64,000 nt of DNA, taken from the NCBI RefSeq assembly GCF_002157735.2, contig NZ_AP018690.1, positions 248,001-312,000 of the forward strand. The letters run 5' to 3'. Under the pieces are notes generated by a model that saw only the letters and a list, made by a program, of their open reading frames with translations, was not told the DNA's origin and made no database searches. Source of the DNA: Vibrio aphrogenes. Lineage in GTDB: Bacteria; Pseudomonadota; Gammaproteobacteria; Enterobacterales; Vibrionaceae. Below are positions 8,599 through 16,261 of this stretch, piece after piece. Numbering within the stretch: position 1 is the first letter of the stretch; every line of letters begins with the position of its first letter. Position numbers and translations under genes: made by a program.

Positions 8599-8703
8599 AT
8601 ACCAACCACTTACTTATCAGCGAAAGTGGCAAACGAAAACCCTAATGCCGTTATCAAGCCTGTTAACCCGTAAGAATGAACAGAGAATAAGTGCGGTTGG
8701 TAT
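8599..8703. repeat. Palindromic intergenic element, ATACCAAYC family (copy 1)
   Basis: ATACCAACC at 8599 and GGTTGGTAT ending at 8703 form terminal inverted repeats (ATACCAACCACTTA against TAAGTGCGGTTGGTAT) around ~75 nt. Shorter relatives occur near 40.5 kb and 49.1 kb. The remaining 8401-8598 stretch holds no gene I can support. Confidence 0.6.
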
Positions 8704-8724
8704 TATTTACTTCAAGGAGCAAGG

Positions 8725-9255
8725 ATGTTCGTTAGAGAAGCAGAATTTCAAGACTATTCCCAAATCGCCCAAATTCATGCCAAAAGTTGGCAGCAAGTGT
8801 ATCAAGGGTTATTAGCCCCCGATTATTTAGAGCATCGAGTCGCGGATGAACATTTAGCGATGTGGCAAACGCGGTTAACGCACCCTGCGCTAAATCAGGG
8901 GGTGTTAGTGTTAGAAGATGACGGCCAGTTATGTGGCTTCGTGTGCCTATATGGGAATCACAGCTTTGAACAAGGCACCATGATAGATAACTTGCACGTA
9001 GTAGCAGGGAAGCGCGGTAAAGGCTATGGTAAAGCGCTATTAGCCTCCGCAGCACAATGGGCAACCACGCATTTCTCAGAGATGGGGATGTATCTTGAGG
9101 TATTACAAGGGAATGATAAGGCGAAAGCTTTTTACCTCACCTTAAATCCTCATAATCAAGAAGACTTTATTTGGGATGCTCCGTGTGGAACGCCAGTACC
9201 GTGTCATCGCTATGCTTGGCAAACCCCTCAGCAATTACTTGATGCTACGCAATGA
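8725..9255 (+). CDS. GNAT-family N-acetyltransferase
   Basis: The 176-residue protein begins VREAEFQDYSQIAQIHAKSWQQVYQGLL, the N-terminal pattern of RimI-like acetyltransferases. It has the acetyl-CoA pyrophosphate-binding loop in VVAGKRGKGYGKALL (about residues 92-106), then the late strand/helix EVLQGNDKAKAFY. It should transfer acetyl from acetyl-CoA to an amine on a protein, antibiotic or metabolite; the acceptor is unknown. AAGGAG is well placed before the ATG. It is convergent with the next gene, with a terminator between them, and follows a palindromic repeat element. Confidence 0.88.
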   Translation: MFVREAEFQDYSQIAQIHAKSWQQVYQGLLAPDYLEHRVADEHLAMWQTRLTHPALNQGVLVLEDDGQLCGFVCLYGNHSFEQGTMIDNLHVVAGKRGKGYGKALLASAAQWATTHFSEMGMYLEVLQGNDKAKAFYLTLNPHNQEDFIWDAPCGTPVPCHRYAWQTPQQLLDATQ

Positions 9256-9296
9256 TCAGACTTTTCGCCTAATCTACGTCCCTTAATTATCCAAGC

Positions 9297-9324
9297 CCCC
9301 TAATCAATGACGGTGATTAGGGGC
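9297..9324 (+). terminator. Terminator after the acetyltransferase
   Basis: A 10-bp stem CCCCTAATCA/TGATTAGGGG with a 7-nt loop is followed by CGTTTTATT. Confidence 0.8.
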
Positions 9325-9455
9325 GTTTTATTGCCTGGCGAGGGGCCTGAAGAGAGTGTTTGCTTAAAGCATCGCTTCATGAAATAGTACTTTCTAAAAA
9401 GCCCATTTATTGAGAATACCGCTTCGGCAAAATAGTCTCATGCAATGAGGTAACT

Positions 9456-10403
9456 TTAATGAATCTTTCGTTTTTGTTGCGTCAAAACATACTGACAGAT
9501 GTGTTCGGCTAACAGATGAGAGGCCAGATTTCTTTCGATAATTGCCTTTGGAATTTGGCCGGTTTTTACGATACTGAGCCATTCTTGGATCATGTTATCA
9601 AAACCTTTAGTAGCAAGCATTGGCATCCAGTCTTTAGTGGCTAGGCGGTGCGCACTGTCATTCTTCCAATGGATTCCTTGCATAAAATTTTGAAATTCAT
9701 ACGATTGGTTCTCAAAGCTTGCGGTGACTCGCTCTTGAGTTTGACCAAACACCCGGTTCATTGACGCATTTAATAAGCTGCCTTGTTGTTGCCATTGGAT
9801 ATTGATACTGGCTAATTGTTGATTGCTATCCCATTGTGGGATGATTTGCATTTCATCAATGTTGGATTTGGCAAAAATATTCACGCTATCTAAAGGGTGA
9901 ATAAAGTCATCAAAAATAAAAGTGCGTACATCACCAGGTTGATTAAACCGATTTTTGTCCCAGCGCAAAGACAATAAAGGTTGCTGTGGCATACCTGACT
10001 GAACACCAATCAAATGTTGATTAAACAAAGGAATATGGCGGCGATTAAAGCCAATGTACAGAGGCGTACCGTTACGCTCGGCCAATTCGTACAAGAGCTC
10101 ACAATCCGCACCATTATTAACTAAGGGTTTATCAACAAAAGTCGCAATGCGGTGGGATAAGAAAAAGTGGGCGATTTCTTTATGACTGCTGGTGGCGCTA
10201 TGGATCATGACCGCATCCACATCGGCGTGAATGAGTTGTCGATAATCAGTGTAGGTTTCTCGGACATGATATTGTTGCGCGAGTCTTTGCAAGCAATCTG
10301 ATTGTCGAGTGCAGAAAACCCATTCGACCCCTTCAATTTGAGTAATAAACGGTAAATACGCTTTTTGAGCAATATCACCAAGTCCAATGAGAGCTATTTT
10401 CAT
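9456..10403 (-). CDS. Gfo/Idh/MocA-family oxidoreductase, MviM-like
   Basis: The 315-residue protein opens with the NAD(P)-binding Rossmann motif MKIALIGLGDIAQKAYLP. It carries the family EKP-type motif as VDKPL (residues ~99-103) and the conserved GFNRRH segment. The overall pattern (IAQKA.LP, HS.TSSH, VDKPL, GFNRR) is close to E. coli MviM. These enzymes reduce or oxidise sugar or cyclitol derivatives; the substrate here is unknown. The start at 10403 is supported by AGGA a few bases upstream, whereas the frame extends 14 codons further without a site. It is divergent from a LysE exporter. Confidence 0.85.
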   Translation of the reverse strand: MKIALIGLGDIAQKAYLPFITQIEGVEWVFCTRQSDCLQRLAQQYHVRETYTDYRQLIHADVDAVMIHSATSSHKEIAHFFLSHRIATFVDKPLVNNGADCELLYELAERNGTPLYIGFNRRHIPLFNQHLIGVQSGMPQQPLLSLRWDKNRFNQPGDVRTFIFDDFIHPLDSVNIFAKSNIDEMQIIPQWDSNQQLASINIQWQQQGSLLNASMNRVFGQTQERVTASFENQSYEFQNFMQGIHWKNDSAHRLATKDWMPMLATKGFDNMIQEWLSIVKTGQIPKAIIERNLASHLLAEHICQYVLTQQKRKIH

Positions 10404-10560
10404 ACCAATCCTGTTAATCTGCTGCGCAGTGTGTGCGTGTGCCAAATAGGCTTAACCTATCATACGGGGATATTTTTAATTTTGTTGATCTTTCCTTAAG
10501 TTTTTATGAGTAAAATAGTGGGGGAAATCAATAAAAACAGTTAAAACAATAAGGTTGAAT

Positions 10561-11175
10561 ATGACGTTGACAGTGTGGTTGTCATTATTAGTGATTTGTT
10601 TACTTGGCGCTATGTCTCCGGGGCCAAGCTTGGCAATGGTTGCCAAACATAGCCTTGCTGGGGGGCGAAAAAATGGATTAGCCACCGCATGGGCGCATGC
10701 CTTAGGTATTGGTTTGTATGCGTTATTTACCATTTTAGGTTTAGCGATTTTATTACATCAATTTCCGCTGGTGTTTAAAATTATCACTTATGCGGGAGCC
10801 GCTTACCTTGCTTGGTTAGGAGTTAATGCCATTCAATCAAAAGGTGGCATCGCGGAGCGTTTAGCTAAAGGACAAACTTGTTCGGTGGCACAATCTGCCA
10901 AAGAAGGCTTTTTGATTTCGATCTTGAGCCCCAAAATTGCGATCTTTTTTACGGCTTTATTCAGTCAATTTGTTGCCGTTAGTGCAGAAACCAGTAGCAA
11001 AGCTATTATTGTTATGACGCCTTTTCTGGTCGACGGTTTATGGTACACCTTGATCACTTTCATGCTGTCGAGTCAATTATTACTGGCCACTTTACGCAAC
11101 CAAGCTCATTGGATTGATCGACTCTCTGGAGTGGTGTTAATTGCATTGGCGATTCGCGTGGTTTGGACATTGTAA
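10561..11175 (+). CDS. LysE/RhtB-family amino-acid exporter
   Basis: This 204-residue membrane protein has about six hydrophobic segments and the family signature GAMSPGPSLAMVAKHSLAGGRKNGLATAWAHA near residues 18-45, with LSPKIAIFF in the second half. LysE/RhtB proteins export amino acids such as lysine, arginine, homoserine or threonine; the substrate cannot be predicted. The ATG at 10561 has AAGG 6 nt upstream and is preferred to the TTG two codons earlier. A DUF2391 membrane gene follows 42 nt downstream and may be co-transcribed. Confidence 0.9.
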   Translation: MTLTVWLSLLVICLLGAMSPGPSLAMVAKHSLAGGRKNGLATAWAHALGIGLYALFTILGLAILLHQFPLVFKIITYAGAAYLAWLGVNAIQSKGGIAERLAKGQTCSVAQSAKEGFLISILSPKIAIFFTALFSQFVAVSAETSSKAIIVMTPFLVDGLWYTLITFMLSSQLLLATLRNQAHWIDRLSGVVLIALAIRVVWTL

Positions 11176-11217
11176 TGGGTTAATTATGAAAGGAAGCAAT
11201 AATGAAAGGAAACAATA

Positions 11218-11637
11218 ATGACCTCACTCAAAGAGCGTTTGATCCGACTAAATTTTAACTGGGAAGATGCCAGCCAAGTCATTATTGGGGCATTTACCTT
11301 GGCGGTGCCGATTTCATTTTCTGAAGAAGCTTGGGATCTCAGCAAAACATTACCATTAGAAAATGTTGTGATGTTATTTGTGATTTCCATCATTTTCCTA
11401 GGCTTTTTTGCTTATCAAAGTGTGTTTCAAAGTGATGTAAAACGGCGTGTTTTGGCCTTTGTGCTCCGAATCATTATTGCCTATTTATTAACGCTGTTTG
11501 TGGTGGCATTAGTGCTCTTCACTTTGGATAAATTTCCGTTAGAAAGTGAACCATTATTAGCCTTTAAGCGCCTAATTTTGATTGCTATGCCGGCCTCAAT
11601 GGGAGCGATTGTGGTGGATAGTTTTGATAAAGAATAG
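11218..11637 (+). CDS. DUF2391 (TIGR02587-like) integral membrane protein
   Basis: The 139-residue protein has an amphipathic N-terminus (LNFNWEDASQVIIGAFTLAVPISFSEEAWDLS) and four hydrophobic stretches. The pattern fits the uncharacterised DUF2391 membrane family; no function is known. The start is unusual: the preceding 33 nt contain two copies of a 16-bp unit with the ribosome site AAAGGAA, creating a 10-codon mini-frame (11186-11218) whose TAA overlaps this ATG as TAATG. Translation may be coupled to that leader, or the duplication may be neutral. Confidence 0.7.
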   Translation: MTSLKERLIRLNFNWEDASQVIIGAFTLAVPISFSEEAWDLSKTLPLENVVMLFVISIIFLGFFAYQSVFQSDVKRRVLAFVLRIIIAYLLTLFVVALVLFTLDKFPLESEPLLAFKRLILIAMPASMGAIVVDSFDKE

Positions 11638-11745
11638 GGTACTTTGGTAGCGTTTTGTAAAGTTTGTAAAGAAACTTGTGAAAGTAAATCGGTTTATTAC
11701 TATAAAAAACCGTTACATGGAATTTAACGTCTGAGGAATAAAGAG

Positions 11746-12249
11746 ATGAACAAACTTTTATACCCCATTTTGTCTTTTGCCTTATTATCCGCGACAGCGA
11801 ATGCGGCCGATACTTTCACCCTTAAACTTGTTGATCAATTAGATGAGCCTGAATCTTATTGCCTAGATGTGACTGGTTGGGGCGATCATTTAAAAATCGA
11901 CGATCCATTACAAGTACACACGTGTAAAGCGAAATCCCCTGATCAGATTTTTGAGGTAGCAGGTAATGCACTTAAAATGCCGGAATATAACCGTTGCTTG
12001 ACGGCGACTGCTTCCGGTGACAGTGCCTTAGCGGGCAGTGCGCTTATTTTACGTGAATGTGATGGCAGTAAAGTACAACATTTTACACTTCACTCATCTG
12101 GAAAAATCATGATGGATGACTCCTCTCTTTGCGTGGCATCGGGAAAGGAAAGCCAAGAAGCTTCTGGTCCAAGTCATTTATGGCGAGTGGCGAGTTTACA
12201 ATCTTGCGATAGTTATGACCAAAAACTGATGACTTGGAAAGCGGAATAG
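11746..12249 (+). CDS. Secreted ricin-type beta-trefoil lectin-like protein
   Basis: A signal peptide (cleavage after ATANA, residue ~20) precedes a ~145-residue domain built of repeats with the ricin-B look: YCLDVTG...LQVHTC...DQIFEV, NRCLTA...LILREC...QHFTL, SLCVAS...LQSC...LMTW. Six cysteines suggest three disulfides, one per repeat. The QxW motifs are degenerate (QIF, QHF). Such domains bind carbohydrate; here it is the whole mature protein, with no attached enzyme domain. GAGGAA precedes the ATG. It is a single gene convergent with mesD. Function unknown; periplasmic or extracellular glycan binding is inference. Confidence 0.65.
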   Translation: MNKLLYPILSFALLSATANAADTFTLKLVDQLDEPESYCLDVTGWGDHLKIDDPLQVHTCKAKSPDQIFEVAGNALKMPEYNRCLTATASGDSALAGSALILRECDGSKVQHFTLHSSGKIMMDDSSLCVASGKESQEASGPSHLWRVASLQSCDSYDQKLMTWKAE

Positions 12250-12314
12250 CCCACAAGTGACCGCTTATTACCGAATACCTCAATGATTAGTATAAATCTG
12301 TGAGAGAACCTGAG

Positions 12315-12343
12315 AATGAGCGGCCTAATAATGGCCGCTCATT
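12315..12343. terminator. Hairpin between convergent genes
   Basis: A perfect 11-bp stem AATGAGCGGCC/GGCCGCTCATT with a 7-nt loop lies between the lectin-like gene and mesD. The T run is short, so termination is probably stem-driven. Confidence 0.65.
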
Positions 12344-12354
12344 TGCTAGAGAGG

Positions 12355-13386
12355 TTATTTTTTCTTTAGTTCATTTCTCACGATTTCCGCTCCTGCCGAC
12401 AAAGCTTGCAGCTTAGCGCGAGCCACGTCACGAGAAAGTGGGGCCATGCCGCAGTTGGTGCATGGATAGAGCTTATCAGCATCGACATAGTTAAGCGCTT
12501 TACGCAGGGTTTGGGCGACCGCTTCTGGTGTTTCTACGGCGTTGGTTGCTACATCAATTGCACCGACCATGACTTTTTTGCCGCGAACTAGCTCTAATAA
12601 TTCCATCGGGACATGCGAGTTATGGCATTCAAGAGAAATAATATCGATATTCGAGCGTTGAAGTTTAGGGAAAACCTCCTCATATTGACGCCATTCATTA
12701 CCTAAAGTTTTTTTCCAATCGGTGTTCGCTTTGATTCCGTATCCGTAACAGATATGGACGGCGGTTTCGCATTCTACACCTTCAATCGCACGCTCAAGGG
12801 CTTCGATTCCCCAATCATTCACCTCGTCAAAGAAAACGTTAAAAGCAGGCTCATCAAATTGAATAATATCCACACCGGCAGCGGCGAGCTCTTTGGCTTC
12901 TTCATTTAAGATTTTAGCAAACTCAAACGCCAATTCTTTACGAGATTGATAATGCGCATCGTACAGGGTGTCGACCATGGTCATAGGCCCAGGTAACGCC
13001 CATTTTATCGGTTTGTCGGTTTGTGAGCGTAGAAACTTGGCATCGTCCACAAACACGGCTTTTTGGCGTGAAACCGGGCCAATGACACTCGGCACACTGG
13101 CTTCGTAGCGATCGCGGATCTTTACGGTTTGTCGATTTTCAAAATCCACACCATTTAAATGTTCAATAAAGGTGGTGACAAAGTGCTGACGAGTTTGCTC
13201 ACCATCGCTGACGATATCGGTCCCTGCCAATAATTGTTCTTGTAGTGCGATACGCAGTGCATCACGTTTGCCGTCGCTAAGCTCTTGTGCTTCTAATTTC
13301 CAAGGTGACCAGAGCACCTCTGGTTGAGCTAACCAAGTCGGTTTCGGAAGACTACCGGCAGTCGAAGTGGGGAATAATTTTGTCAT
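12355..13386 (-). CDS. mesD: Folate-independent methionine synthase MesD (core MetE-like)
   Basis: The 343-residue protein corresponds only to the C-terminal catalytic half of MetE: TSTAGSLPKP, VSDGEQ, LPGPMTM, IQFDEPAF, then the zinc ligands His and Cys in VHICYGYG, Glu in SLECHN and Cys in TNCGMAP. It lacks the N-terminal half that binds folyl-polyglutamate. Immediately upstream in the same operon is a DUF1852 gene, the hallmark partner (MesX) of the MesD family, which makes methionine from homocysteine without methyl-folate under aerobic conditions. The physiological methyl donor is unknown. A MetR-like box upstream of the operon supports a methionine role. Confidence 0.85.
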   Translation of the reverse strand: MTKLFPTSTAGSLPKPTWLAQPEVLWSPWKLEAQELSDGKRDALRIALQEQLLAGTDIVSDGEQTRQHFVTTFIEHLNGVDFENRQTVKIRDRYEASVPSVIGPVSRQKAVFVDDAKFLRSQTDKPIKWALPGPMTMVDTLYDAHYQSRKELAFEFAKILNEEAKELAAAGVDIIQFDEPAFNVFFDEVNDWGIEALERAIEGVECETAVHICYGYGIKANTDWKKTLGNEWRQYEEVFPKLQRSNIDIISLECHNSHVPMELLELVRGKKVMVGAIDVATNAVETPEAVAQTLRKALNYVDADKLYPCTNCGMAPLSRDVARAKLQALSAGAEIVRNELKKK

Positions 13387-13433
13387 AATATAGGCCGCTG
13401 TGTTTGTTTAGTTTGAGTTTGTTTAGTTAAGGG

Positions 13434-14402
13434 TTAAGCGTATTGCACCAACCATTTTTCAAGTAAGGATTGATAAGGCTTGATGAAGACTTCTTCAGCA
13501 AATTTACCTTGTTCAATTGCCAATCTTGAGCGCTCTTCACGGTCATACACAATATCAGTGACTGAATGATCCTGACTTTGCAAATTGGCTTGGTAGCACT
13601 CATCGGCGACCGTATTTGCAAAGTAAATTTCAGGGCGGTAGATCTTTTGGAAAGTTTCCATGGTGCTGATGGTACTGATCAACTCCAAGTTGCTGTAATC
13701 ATTCAATAGATCACCAAAGAAGAAAAAGGCGAAAGGAGCGACGCTGTTTTTGGGCATAAAATAACGAACTTGCAAGCCCATTTTTTGGAAGTATTGCTCG
13801 GTTAATGACGATTCGTTTGGCTGGTATTCAAAGCCAAGGATCGGGTGTTGGTTGTGAGTTCGGTGATACACCTTGCTGTCTGATACGCTCAAACAAATCA
13901 CGGGCGGTTTGGCAAAGTTTTGCTTATAAGTATCTGAACTGACAAAAGCTTTAAATAAATTGCCATGTAATACGCCAAAATCATCTGGCACCGAAAATCG
14001 CTCTTGGCCATGGTTATGATCTAATAATCGCACACTAAAATCATAATCACGTACATAAGAAGAAAAGTTGTTGCCAACAATGCCTTCAATACGCTGCTGG
14101 CTTTGGTTATCCAGGATGTAGGTTTTGAGCACTTCAATCGACGGAATCGCTTCGTTGTCTAGTTGAATATCTGCTGAGATAATTTCCAATTCGACTGAAT
14201 AACGCTCACCTGTTGGGTTATCCCAACACGCTAGCTCATTGAAACGCTGGTTAATCATATTGAGCGCATTGCGTAAATTTTGTTGACGGTATTCTCCACG
14301 CGCTAAGTTAGCAAAGTTAGTGGTGATACGGGTGTTTTCCGCTGGACGATAATGCTCATCAAGGCGAGTGGTTTTTATGGTAAAAGTTAAAGGTTGAGTC
14401 AT
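13434..14402 (-). CDS. mesX: DUF1852 protein, MesX partner of MesD
   Basis: This 322-residue soluble protein begins MTQPLTFTIKTTRLDEHY and has the DUF1852 features RITTNFANLARG, NFSSYVRDYDFSVRLLDHNHG, PPVICLSVSDSKVYHRTHNQ and FFFGDLLNDYSNLELISTISTMETFQKIYRPEIYF-type strands. MesX is required for MesD activity in the systems that have been studied; it may supply the methyl group or an oxygen-dependent step. The ATG at 14402 has AGGA 9 nt upstream and leads a 47-nt gap to mesD. An in-frame upstream extension to 14477 has no ribosome site. Confidence 0.85.
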   Translation of the reverse strand: MTQPLTFTIKTTRLDEHYRPAENTRITTNFANLARGEYRQQNLRNALNMINQRFNELACWDNPTGERYSVELEIISADIQLDNEAIPSIEVLKTYILDNQSQQRIEGIVGNNFSSYVRDYDFSVRLLDHNHGQERFSVPDDFGVLHGNLFKAFVSSDTYKQNFAKPPVICLSVSDSKVYHRTHNQHPILGFEYQPNESSLTEQYFQKMGLQVRYFMPKNSVAPFAFFFFGDLLNDYSNLELISTISTMETFQKIYRPEIYFANTVADECYQANLQSQDHSVTDIVYDREERSRLAIEQGKFAEEVFIKPYQSLLEKWLVQYA

Positions 14403-14507
14403 GGGTATGATTCCTATCGGCTTGAGATAAACATCCCTTGTTAAATCCATGATCAATTTATAACTCGTGATTAACATGATTGATATTGGTATTCGTTAAT
14501 GTGCATT

Positions 14508-14522
14508 ATGAAAATTATTCAT
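14508..14522. promoter_or_regulatory. MetR-type operator upstream of mesXD
   Basis: ATGAAAATTATTCAT contains TGAA-N5-TTCA with a central T, exactly the MetR consensus TGAANN(T/A)NNTTCA. It lies 107 nt upstream of the mesX start. MetR is the LysR-type activator of methionine synthase genes that responds to homocysteine, so regulation of a MetE-like system by it is logical though unproven here. Confidence 0.6.
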
Positions 14523-14556
14523 GATGCGGATGGCTGAATTGTTGAGGTCAAATGGG

Positions 14557-14598
14557 AATAAGTAAATAAGCAAATAAGCAAATAAGTAGGAATAAGCA
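14557..14598. repeat. 8-bp microsatellite, AATAAGYA
   Basis: Four contiguous octamers AATAAG(C/T)A at 14557-14588 are followed after GG by a fifth copy at 14591-14598. It lies in the 385-nt gap upstream of mesX and downstream of the amylase gene. Confidence 0.85.
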
Positions 14599-14696
14599 GA
14601 CAAGAGGGAATTAAGCAGATAAGAGGAGTAATAACGGGGACATTTTTTTGATTTGAAAGATACCTATGAAATAAAAAGCCAGTAGCAATGCAGTGA

Positions 14697-14733
14697 CCCC
14701 CAATCATTGGATACCTATTATTGGGGGCTTTTT
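14697..14733 (+). terminator. Plus-strand terminator with no plus-strand gene
   Basis: CCCCCAAT/ATTGGGGG closes a 15-nt loop and is followed by CTTTTTAATAT, then the same GGCTTTTTAATAT again. The T run is on the plus strand only, while both flanking genes are on the minus strand, so an unannotated plus-strand RNA may end here. Confidence 0.55.
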
Positions 14734-14787
14734 AATATGAGGCTTTTTAATATTAGTTAAGTGAGCGATTCCATTAGGTTAATAATA

Positions 14788-16173
14788 TCACGCTAATAAC
14801 ATCACCCCAGATTGCGCCGGTAAAGTTAAGGTTTGGCGTAACAGGTCATCGCCTCCTAACCAGACATTAAATTGCTTGGAACTGAATGCACCATGAGGAA
14901 GTTCAATATGTTGATCGTGCGAGCCTTTATTAATGGCAACAATGCCGATTGGGTTTTCTTCATTGCCTCGCAATACCACTAACAGGTCATCGCTCGCTTG
15001 TAAAATATGAACAGGCTGTCCATGTACACGTTTGTGAAATTGGATCATCTTAACCAAACTGTTGTCATGCCAGCTTTGTTCCCAACGTGGGTAGCCGAGT
15101 GCATCAAGATCGTTACTGGTATTTTGATCGGTGTAGATAAGCGGAGCGCCATCACAACAACCTAATAGATAACAGTAAAGCAACTGTTCTTGTTGAGGAG
15201 ACAACATTTGATTACGGAACACATCGTTGTTGGGAATATCATGAGTGACCGCAAAGGTGATCGCTCGGTTAGCCTCTAAACATTGCCCTTGCGCTTCAAG
15301 GTCTTGCAAGTTGCTCATGCTGCTATTGTATTTAAAAACCTTGAGCAGTTGATGAAACAGGGGAAAGTCATAAGCATCAAAGCCGGTATTTTGAATAAAG
15401 GGTTTTAAAAAGATCTCGTATTCCATTTTCCCTTCGCCACCATCGGTGATGATTTCACCAAAGACCTTGACGTTTTGGCACAATTCATCTGTCCAAACTT
15501 TGGCGATATGTTGTGGAGAAAGATGTTTGGCAGCATCAATTCGAAATCCATTTACCCCCAGTTGTTTCAGTGCTTGAATATAAGCTTGTTGCTGAGCAAT
15601 AACATGCTCGGTTGGCGCAAGAGTGGGTAAACCTGGGTCGGTGTCACTGCCGCTTAAACGCCCTTTTTGTACCTCATCGGCATTTAGCCAGTCAGTGATA
15701 GGGAAGGCGGGCTCAAAATCGTGTTCGGTAAATAAAGGTTGTGATAAATCACCAAACAGCTTTAATGCGTTGAAATGCTCAGCTTGAGCTTGATATTGCG
15801 CTAAGGTCCGCGCATTTGGGTAAGTGAGATCATCGCGTTCATGCGATTCATTAGCCATGTGATTGAACACCACATCGACATACAACCGAATACCTTGAGC
15901 GGCTAACGCCTGTTGCATGTTAATAAAATCTTGCGTATTACCCAATGGATTGTTGATCACTCGGTAATCTTGAGGTTGATAGCGATTCCACCACTCACAA
16001 TGATTGGGGGATGTCATAGCAGGAGAAACCAATACGGAATCATAGCCTAGTTGAGCAATACGCTCGGCTTCACTGGCCACTTTTTGATAGGACCAATCAA
16101 AGGCATGTAAAATCACATCGGCAGAAGATGCTGCTGTTTGAGCAGTAACAGATTGATTTGTGAATACAGACAT
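14788..16173 (-). CDS. Cytoplasmic GH13 alpha-amylase
   Basis: This 461-residue TIM-barrel glycosidase has the GH13 conserved regions: DVVFNHM, GFRIDAAKH (nucleophile Asp), VFGEII (acid/base Glu) and FAVTHDIPNND (third Asp). There is no signal peptide, so it should act on maltodextrins in the cytoplasm, cutting alpha-1,4 links before MalQ. It is the downstream gene of a lamB-amylase operon, with an 88-nt gap that contains a hairpin. AGAGG precedes the ATG. The length is typical of a compact amylase with a short C-terminal beta domain ending LPAQSGVMLL. No maltoporin-linked periplasmic amylase was seen. Confidence 0.9.
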   Translation of the reverse strand: MSVFTNQSVTAQTAASSADVILHAFDWSYQKVASEAERIAQLGYDSVLVSPAMTSPNHCEWWNRYQPQDYRVINNPLGNTQDFINMQQALAAQGIRLYVDVVFNHMANESHERDDLTYPNARTLAQYQAQAEHFNALKLFGDLSQPLFTEHDFEPAFPITDWLNADEVQKGRLSGSDTDPGLPTLAPTEHVIAQQQAYIQALKQLGVNGFRIDAAKHLSPQHIAKVWTDELCQNVKVFGEIITDGGEGKMEYEIFLKPFIQNTGFDAYDFPLFHQLLKVFKYNSSMSNLQDLEAQGQCLEANRAITFAVTHDIPNNDVFRNQMLSPQQEQLLYCYLLGCCDGAPLIYTDQNTSNDLDALGYPRWEQSWHDNSLVKMIQFHKRVHGQPVHILQASDDLLVVLRGNEENPIGIVAINKGSHDQHIELPHGAFSSKQFNVWLGGDDLLRQTLTLPAQSGVMLLA

Positions 16174-16209
16174 AATGCCTCTTTATAAATAATAAGAATT
16201 ATTGAAACG

Positions 16210-16240
16210 CACAACGCCAGCAACATTGGCCGGCGTTGTG
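16210..16240 (-). terminator. Intercistronic hairpin between lamB and the amylase gene
   Basis: A 9-bp stem CACAACGCC/GGCGTTGTG lies in the 88-nt spacer. On the minus strand it is followed by only GTTTCAATAATT, so it probably reduces rather than blocks read-through into the amylase gene and may protect the lamB mRNA 3' end. Confidence 0.55.
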
Positions 16241-16261
16241 TTTTAGCTTAAACCTTTAGGC

